A stretch of 64,000 nucleotides of DNA from Amblyomma americanum (taxonomy: Eukaryota; Arthropoda; Arachnida; Ixodida; Ixodidae), in contig NC_135497.1 in assembly GCF_052857255.1 (NCBI RefSeq), forward strand, positions 195,086,006 through 195,150,005, in the 5' to 3' direction. The first letter of the stretch is position 1. Every line of letters begins with the position of its first letter. The position numbers were made by a program, and so were the translations under genes. The notes under the pieces are model-generated. The model saw only the letters and a list, made by a program, of their open reading frames with translations. It was not told the DNA's origin and ran no database searches. This document shows, piece by piece, positions 32,521-44,524 of the stretch.

Positions 32521-33023
32521 CCATCATCATCATCATCAGCCTGACTACACCCACTTCAGGGCAAAGGCCTCTCCCATGTCTCTCCAATTAACCCTGTCCT
32601 TTGCGAGCTACGCCCACTATGCTTGCCTTCTCTTGAAATCCAATTCGTTACCCTTGAGGACCAGCGGTTATCTTGCCTACGCATTACATGCCCTGCCCCG
32701 GCCCATTTCTTCCTCTTGATCTCGACTAGGATGTCATTAACCCGCGTTTGTTCCCTCACCCACTCTGCCCGCTTCCGGTCTCTTAACGTTACACCTATCA
32801 TTTTTCTTTCCATGGCTCGCTGCGTTGTCCTTAACTTAAGCTGAACCCTTTTCGTTGGCCTCCACGTTTCTACCCCATAGGTTAGTACCGGTAAAATAAA
32901 GCTTTTGTATACTTTTCTCCTGAAGGATATTGGTAAACTGCTATTCATGATCTGAGAGAACCTGCCATATGTGCTCCACCCCATTCTTATTCTAGTTATT
33001 TCCCTCTCATGATCCGGATCAGC
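32521..33023 (-). mobile_element. RTE-type LINE 3' fragment
   Basis: It has the same family features as 16271-17789: a CATCATCATCATCAG tail at the left edge, and minus-strand GWSTYGRFSQIM, LTYGVETWRPTKR, RTTQRAMERKMIGV and the following KRAEWVREQTRVND. Only the C-terminal region and tail remain. It ends abruptly near GATCCGGATCAGCG. It is antisense in MEGF8 intron 5. Confidence 0.85.
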
Positions 33024-33044
33024 GAATTGGTTTGTTCATAGAAG

Positions 33045-33275
33045 GTTGTGGCCAAGTGCTATAAGAGGGGGGCCAAATCCTGCTCTGGTGAGGGAGTGCA
33101 TTGTCGGTTCTAGTCACTGAGATCAGGCCGCACCCCAGGCCCGGTCATGCAATTCTATCGACACGCAATTCCATCAATTCCATCATACCGGTGGAGAATT
33201 GCGCAGCACCGAGATTCGAACCCGGTCCCCTTGCACATGAGGTAAATTCTCTACCTCTACGCCATCGTTGCACAC
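33045..33275 (-). mobile_element. tRNA-derived SINE of a third type
   Basis: On the minus strand it reads AACGATGGCGTAGAGGTAGA (A-box region) and ACCGGGTTCGAATCTCGG (B-box), then a body with GGAATTGATGGAATTGCG and GCGGCCTGATCTCAGTGAC. It is followed on the + strand by GATGTCAGTGCGCATTAAA (33279 on), a scrap of a Ruka-like SINE body. Confidence 0.6.
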
Positions 33276-33492
33276 CTGTGATGTCAGTGCGCATTAAAAA
33301 TTCCCAGGTGAATGAACTTATCAAAGCTTGTGCTTTTTTTTTTTTAGGTCTCACTCATTGTCATGATGCACGTCTTGTGTGCTGGTGCATGTGTATGTGT
33401 GTATGCCCACGTACACTAATGTCTGTGATGGAGTTAGTACCCAAGGTGGATCATCCCATCACTGATGCATGCTATTTCTGTTTGTGCTATAG

Positions 33493-33598
33493 TGCTCCAA
33501 GTGCAAGGAGAACTTTCAGGGCGTTCCTACCAACGGGCATCAATGCTATCGTCACATGCGCCTCGAGCAGGACTATTGCTTGGATCCAGAGACACAGG
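33493..33598 (+). CDS. Megf8: MEGF8 exon (end of last laminin-EGF module)
   Basis: The acceptor GTGCTATAG ends at 33492 and the donor GTAAGT starts at 33599. Phase 0 in, phase 1 out. It encodes CSKCKENFQGVPTNGHQCYR, then LEQDYCLDPETQ. It closes the module begun at 31871 (..WNLQ/CSKCKENF..). The final G joins AG of the next exon to give Glu. Confidence 0.88.
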
Positions 33599-33975
33599 GT
33601 AAGTCACAAGGACGGTTAGATTCTCAGAGACACAGCTTATTTGATTCGATTTGCATAGTGCTTTAACTGTTCGAAGTATTCAAACCTTTTGAACATTCAG
33701 AAGTTACAAATTTTTCTGTTCATCTGAACTCATTCCCAACCGTTGCGGCATTTCCAGTGGTGCTCTCTAGCTGCAGCATCTTGCATTTGTCACATCACTG
33801 AACTTGCATATCCTTCATAGAATCGACTGTCATCACGCGGAACAAGTGCATACATGGTTACTCTTGGCCATGCATAAAATCGATGTGTTGGCAGCCGTCG
33901 AGAGCCTCTGTGGACTTGCATATCAGTAAACAATGTGCAGTATGTCATTGCATCGTGCCACGACACAGTTATATG

Positions 33976-36460
33976 TTTGTTTGTTTATTTATTTATTGAA
34001 CTCATAGGGCCAGAGGCATTAATGAGGGGAGTGGTTACAAACAAGAAATACATAAACAAGAACAGTGAGTGTTGCAAAAAAATTTTCCATTTATACAATG
34101 TTAGTTAATACATTGTGAAAATGCTGGTTATCATTGATGTCGACGACATCAGCAGGAAGATGGTTCCATTCATGTGAAGCATCAGGCAGGAAGGAGTGAA
34201 ATGCTGATATGGTGTTAAATGTTGGAATTCCAACCTTGTGGCAGCAATGTGAGGAACAGCAATGAGTGCATTCCGTTGAGTGGAGATCATCGATGGTACA
34301 GTTTATGAAAAAGACTAAGGTGAATTATTTTTCAGCAGCATGCTAAGAGCTGTAAAAAGAGGTAAGTTTTCATGCTGGTTACGCTTGCACCGCTGTTAAA
34401 ATTAGATAAAATAAAGTGTGTGGCATTATTTTGAACCATCTCCAGCAGAGTAGTTAGTTTTTCGTGGTGGGGATCTCATATAGTAGCTGCATATTCCAGT
34501 TTTTAATGGATTACCATTTTGTAAAGCAGTAATTTGAGATGGCGGGGTTTTCGTAAAGTTTCGGCATACATAGCCCAACATAGGGTTAGCTCTGTTAATA
34601 ATGTACTTGATGTGGTGCGGCCAGGAGATGTCTGCAGAAATGTGGATGTTCAAAGTATCTATATGCAGTGACAGATTCTAAGGGAACATTACTTAAGTAG
34701 TACCTGGAAGCAGTGTTAGCATGTTGGGATACTCGCATAACTTTACATTTGTCAGCGTTTAGGTCCGTGAGTCAATCATTGCACCAAATAGAAATATAGG
34801 TAAGATCGCTCTGAAGAAAATTAACATCATTGGGTGATTTTATTTTGCGAAAAATAATGCAATCTTCAGCAAACAGATGAATGTTAGATGCTACTTTGGA
34901 AAGAATATCATTGATGTAAATGAGAAACAGAAGCAGTCCTATGACTGACCCTTGAGGCACACCCGAGTAAACATCACTGAAAGGTGAATCGTAGTTATTA
35001 GTGGAAACAAACTGCGATCGGTTATGAAGAAAGCATTCGATCCATCTCAGAACGTTACGATCAATGTTCAATTGGCTTAGTTTAAAAAGTAATAAACGGT
35101 GACATACCTTGTGGAAAGCTTTAGAAAAGTCCAGGAAAATGCAGTCAGCCTCTGATGTGGAGTCTAAAATAAGGTGAAGCTTGTTAGTGAAGCAGACAAG
35201 TTGAGTATCACATGAACATGATTTTAGAAAACTGAGCTGTGCAGGTGTGAAGAAAGAATTAGTCTCGAAAAAATTAACAAGGTTTGTGAAAATTACACGT
35301 GTTCTAATAATTTGCAGCATGTACTGATAAGCGAGATGGGACGATAATTTGCAGGTGAGGTTCTAATTCTTGATTTGTGTAATGGAACCACCTTCGTGAT
35401 CTTCGATTCTGGGACAATGTGGAGGTATCGAGTGATCGCTGAAAAATCTTCGTTAGTATTATAGAAGTACAAGCAAAGATATTGTTTTTAATTTAGCATT
35501 GATACAGTCGTAGCCAGGTGAAGGATGAAATTTTAAAGCAGTGGTCAGTTTAGCAGTGCCTGGTGGGTCATTATGTATAGGAGGCATAACTGCATACTTA
35601 AACTGGTGGGCGCCAGGTAGGGGCGTGATATATGGGAAAAATTCTTCATAAAAAGTTTTGTTAAGGACCGAAGCACATGAATTGCTAAGACTAGGGTCCC
35701 CTGACTCGTCTATCAAAGTGATATAATCGTCAATTGGTGAGCTATAATGCGCCAGAATTTTTTAATGTTCGATAGTAGCATGGATGGTAAAGTGGTAGAA
35801 AGAAACTTTTCTTTTTCTTGTTTTAGTGCTGTTGCGTAGGCATTAGCCGCTGTCTTATATGCATCCCAATGCGAGTTACTGGCAGATAGTTTAGCGGTGC
35901 AATATTGGTGCTTCTTTCTGTTAGATAGGCTTTCGATATGGGCTGTGTGCCAGGGGGCCTGCGAGTTAGAAATGATGGTGCGGGTTGGAATTTATTCATC
36001 AGTTAGTTCAGGAATTCTGACTGCAAACATATCCCAGTTGGCTTGAAAAGATCGATCATCAAAATTCCTGAAGAAGATTTCCATAAGTGCTGATAATTCA
36101 TTATTAATTGCATTGAAGTCAGCTGTGTTATAGTCGTGTATAGTCTTTTTCTTTTTGGCGGACTTAGGACAATTCACCTCAGTGTTGAAAGTCAGCAGAG
36201 AGTGATCAGTTATGTTAGGTTGTGAGTTGACAACTGACTGTGGAGGCACCGGTAAAGAAAGCAAATGGGTGCCACTGCTCATATCATTTTCGGTCGCTAT
36301 GACAAGAGACGTGGTGCGCACTGAAATGGGGCTTGTGGAGGATAGTTTAATGGGTGAACCTGCGGCAGGGGTGCACTCCTGAGGTTTTTCATAGCAAGCA
36401 CTTTAATTTTTAGGCCATTAGAGTCTAAAAATTGCGCATTTCAATCCACGGGGGACAAGG
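33976..36460 (-). mobile_element. CR1/Jockey-like LINE, 5' truncated
   Basis: The 3' end is the TTTG/TTTA tail at 33976-34000. On the minus strand the order is ITDHSLLTF (endonuclease C-terminus, about 36200), a linker, RT from FFETNSFFTPAQLSFLKSCS, DCIFLDFSKAFHKVCHRLLL and SGVPQGSVIGLLLFLIYIND, to LFAEDCIIF. In that last box the first Asp of FADD is Glu. The thumb and C-terminal pieces are broken by stops. The 5' boundary is approximate. It is antisense in MEGF8 intron 6. Confidence 0.78.
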
Positions 36461-37733
36461 ATAACGTGGACGACAGAAACGAGCTCCAACTACATCTTGT
36501 ACTCAGTACAGCCCTAGCAGTGCCTTGTGATGTAGTTTCATTTTCACACGTGCAGTTTGCGGCAGCATTTATGGGTTTTTCACGGGGCTTGCAGTGCAGT
36601 GAAACTGATACTCGAAGGCTAAGTGGGGTTCGTCTCGTCAAGAACACTCCATTTGTGGTAGCATACCACAGCCGGCACTTTGTCTTTAGCTGTCACGAGG
36701 GAGAGTGTGAGGTATAGCCCTGCTTACGTCGTAGCTCATGTTACTGCTCTTCGCCCATTTTGCTGAGCCGTCTTGTTATGTTTTGCCAGCAGTGCACTGC
36801 CCCATGCCTCTCTGATATCAATCTGTGAAGTCACTCCTCCAGTAACGAAATATCGGGCCACCTTACGACATCATTCAGTGAGCGCCTTTGTCATGTGAGC
36901 ATTAATGCAACTTGAACATTAGACTTTTTGCTGAGTACAGTTATGCCATAGTATTTGCATGCAAGTCTATACAATAAAATTTATTATGGTTACACTATTT
37001 CCCCCTCCCCCAATTTAATGCTTTGATTTATTGTGGTGGTGACAAGTAAAAATAAAATTTTTGTGGAGTAAATGTGTTCTTTTCATAACTGTCTTGTAGC
37101 AAAAGGTTTATTATTTTATTTAAGCAACCTGTGTTCATTTCGAAAACATCTGATTCAACTGGGAACGAATTTTTATTGTGTGTGTGCGTGTGCGTGCAAA
37201 TCTTCTCTTCACAACCACAAGTTGATATTTGCACACCCATACTTCCAGTTAATTTGGACTGGGCCATCTTTTTACACTCTCCTTACTGCATCTGTAGACA
37301 CTGCTTCACAGAGATCAATAGTTGCTGGGATGACTCTTTGCGTTACAAGCTGTGTTTGTTTTTCTTTTTATAGCCATGCAGTGTCCGATAAGTTAGTAGT
37401 AGCTATGCCAGTTGTGGATAAAATTTTATTCCACTGTTTTTCTGGAGGCAGACCTATTCATGGAAACAACTATTGTCCATGTGAGAGTGTCACCAAGCTA
37501 ATGGTTACCAAATACACTGTGGCCCAGACGAAGACAAGTGCTCTTGTCAGAATGTTGGCAAGGTCCCCGAGTCTTTCCCCTCCCTTGTTCACTTTGTTTT
37601 TACTGTGTTGTTTAGTTGCACAGTGCACTCCTGACTAACTTGAAGAGCAGCTATAGTGTGTCAGTAAATGATTTAAAATTCTAAATTTTCGTTCCAAAAG
37701 TGGCAACATTAATCTGTTTTAATTTGTTGGGAC
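36461..37733. other. Intron 6 sequence, no feature recognised
   Basis: I see no terminal repeat, SINE or conserved frame. A 188-codon open frame at 37072-37638 has no recognisable domain. Confidence 0.45.
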
Positions 37734-37737
37734 TTAA

Positions 37738-39488
37738 AGGGGCACTGAAGAGAAATTGAAGTTGACTTGTATCGATAGAATACCAGCTCCTGATCACGAA
37801 AACGCCACTCTTACTGAAAACAAAGCGCTTGTAAGGTAAAAAATAACAAGAACAAAAATACAGGTATCGCCGCCACAGGCCAATCTCGCAAGTGCAAGCG
37901 TGATTACGTCATAGGGCAAAAGACGCCACCTTGGAGGAATTTTCCTTCCTCCATGGAAACCGTGAATCTCTGAGGCTGACAAAGGAAAGTTGCACGGTTC
38001 ATTATTGAAGTAAGTTTTGTCTTTAAACCGATAGTGCACTTTTAACTCACAAAGAAGACAGACAAAAGACAACCTGAATGTTGGCAGCAAAAGAAACCTA
38101 TGCTTGGCAGCGCCACAGGCGGCCAGGAAAGTTTCAGATTGTTATGGCGCTTCGCATCTGTGAGCTTTGCGTGTCCCGTGGTTTTGTTTTTGACGCTTCT
38201 CGATTTACAAGCGCCGAACATCAGAGGAACTCCAAGTGCCGCTTTAAGTGCTAGTTAACCTTTGAAGTAACCTTTTAAGGCTGGTCAGATGGTCAACACG
38301 GTCGACAAAAAACTATGATGGCACGATGGTCGGTGATCGTACAAGGCAGTTAGCAGTATAAAGAGCACTTGTGTCTCCATACGCTCGCCCGGCGAAACGT
38401 TCCCGGCTGTGCCAGTCAACTTCCAACTACTTAACGGAAATCATTTATTAGGGATGGGAGACAAGATACAAGGCAGTTAGGAAAAAAAGATTTGGAACCT
38501 GCAGAGACCGTGACTCCGCTCTCCGCCAACTCGTTTGTTTGCAGCTCCATTCAGTAGCTTCGGCAATTGGGCAGAGCTGTTGTATTCGAGCTCTCGGCTA
38601 ATTTAATCCATTCACAGTACACATCTGAAGGTACATGCAAGAGAGCCTGGTCCAGTGGACCCCGTACCTCCGGAAATACGAGGGACCCGTTGAAGCGTCA
38701 TGCGTCGGCTTTACTTTCAAGCCGCCAACTTTAAATGCGAGCGCCCTTGAGCACCCATTCTTTTTTTTATTATTTTTTGTGGCAAAAAAAGAAATGGCCC
38801 TTGCAACCGTGGGAAACTTCCTCGGCGCCGCCTGCTACACCATGCAATGGCGCCGTTCAAGGAATCAAAATTCACTGGCCCCAAAGCTTCGGAAAGCCTC
38901 CGATGTACGCAACGTGCCGACCTTGTTCTCGCCCCTCGCGACTCCCTGCACTGGGGTCACATTTAATAAGCAACGGAGTAAGGGGGAAGCGACCCGCCGG
39001 CGCCTAACCTAACCGTGCTCCCTCAAAAGCATCGCACACTCTGTGGTGCTGACGTCGCTTAAATGTGAGCCGGAGTCTTTGTGAGAACTTCGTGGTTGGG
39101 TTCGGGAACGGGATCCATTGCAATGCTGGCAAGACGCCAGTGCAAGCGTAAACGAAGTGACAGTAGATGCCTTCAATGTGCGGCAGCGGTAGTTTTCACT
39201 TCGGCTGCTGGTAGACCGCACCGCTAGCCGCCAGAAATCACGGAGCCTGCTTTTACGTCGCGTTTCACGTCACTCCGTCCTATGACATCATAAGAGGATG
39301 CCATGACGTCATAAGAGGGCACCGAGTTTGAATCGGAGCAACAGGAAAAACATTTTCAACTTCGAATCCAAATTTCTTTGAAATAAACTCATCTTTCCCT
39401 CCCGGACAAGCGGCAACAAAGCCATGAATGCCCAAAAATCAGATTTTGCTAACAAAAAAAAATTGGTAGAGTTCTCCTCACTGTCCGT
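37738..39488. mobile_element. TTAA-flanked non-autonomous DNA element, copy 2
   Basis: It is the same family and orientation as 27973-29754. The left end is AGGGGCACTGAAGAG and the right end (minus strand) is ACGGACAGTGAGGAGAA, with TTAA at 37734-37737 and 39489-39492. Length is 1751 bp. It is clearly similar along its whole length. The main differences are the absent hairpin and small indels (for example a repeated ATGACGTCATAAGAGG near 39300). Confidence 0.8.
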
Positions 39489-39492
39489 TTAA

Positions 39493-40162
39493 GCATTTGC
39501 TCGTGATTATTCTGTCTTATAAGCTTCTTTATCATGTGACTGCAGAAACATTTCAGCAGTTGCTGTGTTGAGCAGAACTTGAACCTTTTCAGTAGTACAG
39601 TCGTCTGCACACTTGTCTAGAGCCTTACAACGGTGCGCTCTGCTGTGCATTTATGACAGTTGCAGCTGGCTGCCAGGACAGATACAGCTTTTAAGGACAT
39701 GATGAGTTAAACATGGCCCTTGGAAATGTTCTATGCACAATAGCCTTAGTCTTGTCCTAAGCTGCTCGTAAACGACAGAAGTGTACTCTTCTTTGCGCTG
39801 TTTGAACGCTCTAGACAGGTGTGTGTACGACTGTAGTCGTGACACATACAGCCCTTGCCAAGCTTTACCTTTTACAGTTCAAAATCTGTGCAGCAAAACT
39901 CTTCCAATATTTGCAACCATTTCTTCCAGGAAAGTTTAGCATGTGCTGTGAGTAGTACATTCAGAATATAATGGCAGATCCAGAAGCAAGAGGGATTCGG
40001 AAATAGCTCCTCCCCCTTACTTTCCAAATCCCAATCCCCCACCAGCCTAACCTCTGTGCAGGGTGTGCTTGGAAAAGAAATATTTTTTGCCACCCTAAGG
40101 AAGGTTGCAGCATGTTATGGTAGTAGTCTTACTAATTGCTGAATATTCGTTTTTGCTTGCAG
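39493..40162. other. Intron 6 end, no feature recognised
   Basis: Sequence before the last acceptor (TTTTTGCTTGCAG, ending 40162). Nothing else is seen. Confidence 0.5.
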
Positions 40163-41160
40163 AGTGCAGCCCAGACCCAAACCTGCTGCCCCAAGGCCGT
40201 ACCATGTTCTTTGTGGTTCAGCCTCGTTATATGAATGTTGACATCCGCATCATTATGGACATCACCTCGGGTGCAGCAGATTTCTACCTGTCAGCCAAAG
40301 AAGACACTTTTGTTGTTGAGGTCAACCGCACCAGTGGTGCTCATGTAGTATCAGTTGACCGAAAGTATGGTGTTGGGATACCTGGTGACTTGGCAGCAAG
40401 TGCAGCAGTTCCAGCTGCAGCCTCGCTGCGTAACAGCAGTGATGCTACCTGGCTTCTGCGACCTCGACATGCAACACCTGTGGGACTAGCCACCTATGTC
40501 ACAGTGAGGGACCCACGGGAGTTCCTGTTGGTCCAAAATCTGCAGCATCGTCTTGTCATTACTGTGCCTCAGAACGTGTATGACCTGCGAAGCACACGGC
40601 TGTATCTCGTCATCGCGGGTGCTAGTGAAATACCCACACGTGGAAGCCTCTTCTTCCGCCAGGATCAGACACGCATTGACCTATTTGTCTTCTTTTCTGT
40701 ATTCTTCTCCTGCTTCTTCCTTTTTCTGGCAGCCTGTGTGGTGGTGTGGAAGGTAAAGCGTGCCTTTGATATTCGCCGGGCTCGCCGTTTGCACGCAGCA
40801 CAAATGGAGCACATGGCACGGCGGCCCTTTGCCAAGGTGTGCCTCTCTATCTTGGATGATGAGGAGAATGGGGACAACTTCCGGTCACCGCTGCGTAAGA
40901 AGACTCAACGTCGTGCTCTCAGGGATTCGCCTAAAGGTGTGCCAGCACCTTGTGGATCAGTGCGGCCAGTTGCTGTGGAACCCACAGGTGATGGTGCAGC
41001 TGCGGTGACCACGCTACTGGTGCAGCTTCCAGGTGGATTAAGTGCACCAGTACGACTTGCACTTGCCTCGGCACTGGTGGCTGTGCGTTCTGGAGGTGGG
41101 GGTGCAGCAGGGGGCATCCGAGCTGCAATGAGACGTAGGACGAGCCACATAAACTTGTGA
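40163..41160 (+). CDS. Megf8: MEGF8 terminal exon (juxtamembrane region, TM helix, cytoplasmic tail)
   Basis: The phase-1 acceptor at 40162 joins the previous exon to give ..TQ/ECSPDPNLLPQGRTMFF. The extracellular part has VQPRYMNVDIRIIMDITSGA and DTFVVEV, typical of the beta-rich domain before the MEGF8 membrane segment, with sequons at NRT and NSS. A 23-residue helix (LFVFFSVFFSCFFLFLAACV.., 40681-40749) is followed by a basic stop-transfer (WKVKR). The tail carries MARRPFAKV (40813-40839), equivalent to the MASRPFA motif through which vertebrate MEGF8 and attractins bind MGRN1/MOSMO (known for vertebrates). The last 100 residues are Ala/Gly/Val/Arg-rich (GGGGAAGG near the end) and less conserved. 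TGA stop at 41158-41160. Confidence 0.92.
40813..40833 (+). other. Megf8: MASRPFA-type cytoplasmic motif (MARRPFA)
   Basis: The encoded heptapeptide MARRPFA lies 21 residues after the predicted membrane helix. The vertebrate motif is MASRPFA. Only the Ser is changed (to Arg). Confidence 0.85.
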
Positions 41161-43036
41161 TACCGGACATCCTCTATTGTTCTTTATTGGTATCTCATAC
41201 GCCAAACTCATCTGGTTGGGCAGTAGTAATGCAGTGAATGCAAGGCACGTTGTGGTTTGAGCTGCAGACTCTGTGGGATATGTGGAATATGTGGAATGTG
41301 TGATGTGAGTGCTGTAAGCAGTGTCAGGTGCTTTCTTATATCTGCTTTGATATCGAGAGAACTCTGTTGACATTGAGTAAAGTCTTTGTGTTAGAGTGTG
41401 TTATTGAGAGAGCTGCTGCTGGTTTTGTACTTCACACAGCAGCTCTTGGATCTAGACTGCCAATAGTTACCAGAGACGCTTACTCTTGAGCCTGCTGCAT
41501 TGCTTGTGTTTTTTTGTTGTCTTCATCTGCTAGGCAGGTGCTAGAAATCTCACTGACTAAAAATACATAAAGCACAGTCAAAATTCCTCAACTTGTCCTG
41601 CTCTACCTAAGGGGACATTTTTTTTACTTCCTAGGAGTGCACACTTTCTGACTGTGTAAATTAAAGAACATGCTTAGAATGCAGTTGAAGATCTTATAAT
41701 TTTAGCAAAACTACACTTCATAGGAGTAGTCACAATAATAAGGCTCATCTGCAACCACGTGTTTGACGTCAGATAGAAAAGAATTGCTCAGGCCCTTCTT
41801 CATATCATAGCTGCATTTAACTGCTTCACGCACAATCTTGCTGCCATTTTACCCATAACGCACTGTGTAATATTCATCTTTTAACTTTTCTGTGTACAGT
41901 TGTTTCTGAGATGAAATAGTTCTGAATATAATTGGATTTTATTCTTTAGCTGTAAGTTGCGTCTTATGTTATAGCATATTATTTTGCAAAAGAAAAGGAA
42001 TTTAGACTTGACTGTAATCTTTCCTTTGTAGGTGCTGCTTTGGGTGGTTTCAAGTTTCACATTACGATCTGAGGACGCCGGAAGTTTTCTTTTGAAAACC
42101 CCCCCCTTTTTTTTTTCACGCACAGCATTTGATTTATGCTGTAGAACAGTGCATTTTTCCTTCTTTAGATACGCACAACAAAGAATGCAAAAACTAGGGG
42201 CTTCTCTCCTGTCCTCTCATGTGGCAAGCTGGCATGTCCCCTGTTAGCAGCATTGACTCTCTTGTGAAATGTGGTCGTCACCCAGTTGGGGCAAGAGTAT
42301 GCGTTGATTGGTTAAGCTGACTCTCTCTTGTTGTCACCACCTCATCATGTTAGCTGCATGACTTGAATCAAATGACCAAAGGCACAACACTGTCTCCATT
42401 CAGCCAGTTGCAGAGGTTCTTGCAAGGCCTGCGTACGTCCATTAATTCCCAGGTCACATTTCCTCGCTCTTGCACACAATCACCACATGGGGTCAATCTT
42501 TCAGTGGCATTGAGGTGGACAGGTGATGAATGAAAAGTTCTTGGGGTCTTTGGAGCGATGTAAGTGACTGACCAGGTAACAGAAGAGATAAGGCAGATGT
42601 ATTTATTTGTGGTCCTGGAATCGTCACACCTGGCACTGTTTCACTCCCTGGCACCTACTAGTGTCCACTGTCTGATGTCATTAATCAGCCAAGGCCACCG
42701 GGCACCCTGCATTTCTGACCAGTTTTCGGAAGAGCAACAAAGCTGCCAAAGGGGAGGCTGTATGGCTACCCATTTCAGAGAAAAGGAGGACACCTCTAGC
42801 TCTCCACAATCACCTCGATAAATAGAATGGAAATGTGACATTTCCTTATCCTCAGCCCTCCAAAATACTATGCTTGATGATGATGTATTTTCTTAGCTTT
42901 TACCAATAAGAACTTTGTCCTGAAAGCCTGAAAGTTGATGGTAATTGTGCTACTATTTTCACCAAATTTGTAAGCCTTTCCAAGGATGAAAAATGGAACA
43001 CAATAAATGCACACAAAAGTGAACACAATATTAGTA
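41161..43036 (+). other. Probable MEGF8 3' UTR and flank
   Basis: There is no coding potential beyond the stop. A canonical AATAAA is at 43002-43007, just before the hAT element. Whether transcription stops here or runs on cannot be told from sequence. Confidence 0.45.
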
Positions 43037-43044
43037 CTTAAAAG

Positions 43045-44516
43045 TAGGGGTGTGCGAATGTTCGAAATTTTGAGTACGAATCGAATATGATTCATATTTG
43101 TATTCGAAAAATAATAGTCGTGAATTTTCGAATATTCGAAAATTCCCGAATACTTGGCGGAGATCGTATACCGCGCCGACTTTCGTAAATTTGATTGCGG
43201 CAAAAGCACAATATCTGGGCAACTTATCTGAATATAGTGTTTAAAGTTCCAGGAAAACAATATAAAGGCCCTGTTCTCTTCCTTCTCTATCGTTTATCGC
43301 GTGGACCGATCGCATTTCGATGCCGCTAGGCTTGACCTTGTGCGCAATTCCGCAAGTGCGCTTTTCCACATACCACACGTGCTGCGAACAAGATGGGGGA
43401 CGACCCGCTTCTAATAATTGCAACGCGAAAGCGCGTTTATTTTTTATCCTTCCGTAATATGTTACCTAATTTATGCCCACACCCATGGCATTCGTTCTGT
43501 CATCTTAACTCTCTGAGCGTGACCACCGCCACCTTGTTTTGGTCAACTACGCTATGCGGGAAAGCCTACTACTTGCGGAATTTCGCGTGAGGCTTCTGGA
43601 GGGGCGAGTCGAGGTGTCACAACAGGGTAAGCGATCCTGTAAAAATCCCGCCTATTGCATGATGCACTGTCACCCATGCACCTCTTAAGTGGGCGCAACT
43701 GCAGGCGTGACAACGTTCAGAGGGCCCCTGTCACTAGGTCAAAAAAAAAATAACTTGGCCGCATAGTTTTGGTTTCAGAGTTTCGCCACTCGCCCGTGGT
43801 AATGGTAACTGTCGGCCTGCGCATTCACCAGTAGTCCAGTCTCAGTACCGGTGCTGCTTTCAGACGCTGACTGACGCGTTGCTGGTCTTTTTTTTTTTCA
43901 TTTTAGAAGCAGTCTTGCCATTCTGACATCAATGTGCGTTCCTATCTCGCTTATGTTCGCGATGTCTTCCAGCACGCCGAAACTCTGTGCTGGTCACGGG
44001 ATTACACGTATTTGCACGATAGAGCCGCCTCATATGACTACCGCATTTTCGGTAGTTTTTTTGTTTTTTTCGGGGCCGCGGGGCTTTTTATAAACCGACC
44101 TTCGAATAAGCCGGGCATTTCTGTCGGTTCTTTGAACTCCGAAATAATGAGGTTTTACTAGCCATCATGTTTATTTTGTTTCCAGTCTTGTCGTGTTATG
44201 GATTTCATTTTGCCTGACCACATTACAGGTTTGATACTGTTATGCTGTTCAGTTAAGTAGTATACATTTCTGTGCAAATCATGTTTTTTTTTTTTTATAT
44301 ACGGTGCTCAGGCAGTCTAGCTTTGTTTATTTCACTTGCAAAGGCCATACACTTTTTTGAAAAAAATATGAGCACAAATGTTTGCTTGTTTATCTTTTAT
44401 GAATTTATTTTTTGTGCTAACCAGATATTCGATATCCAATTCGATATTCGAAGCCATTTTTTCTTCATACTGGTATTCGATTCGTATTCGAAAATTTCAA
44501 TATTCGCACACCCCTA
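43045..44516. mobile_element. hAT-like DNA transposon with perfect 8-bp TSD
   Basis: The ends are TAGGGGTGTGCGAATGTTCG and, inverted, TAGGGGTGTGCGAATATTG. Identical CTTAAAAG 8-mers flank it (43037-43044 and 44517-44524). The subterminal regions are dense in ATTCGAA words in both directions. Length is 1472 bp. The interior has a polypyrimidine tract and AG (43892-43907) followed by an open stretch to 44161 (RSYLAYVRDVFQHAETLCWS), which I cannot place. Near 44140 ATAATGAGGTTTTACTA resembles the Tigger-like end seen at 1-109. Confidence 0.82.
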
Positions 44517-44524
44517 CTTAAAAG

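Noticed and set aside
16271..33023. Shared tail between the RTE LINE and the tRNA-Ala SINE suggesting partnership
   Set aside because: The LINE 3' end is (GAT)n and the SINE 3' end is (ATC)n in their own orientations; these are complementary, not identical.
37072..37638. 188-codon plus-strand frame in intron 6
   Set aside because: It lies between MEGF8 exons whose phases already join. The translation shows no EGF cysteine pattern and no family resemblance.
188..41160. Gene is attractin rather than MEGF8
   Set aside because: The laminin-EGF series, the NVDIRI juxtamembrane region and the IDLFVFFSVFFSCFF membrane helix fit MEGF8 as I know it. Attractin shares the MASRPFA motif but not this membrane segment. 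A family tree would settle it.
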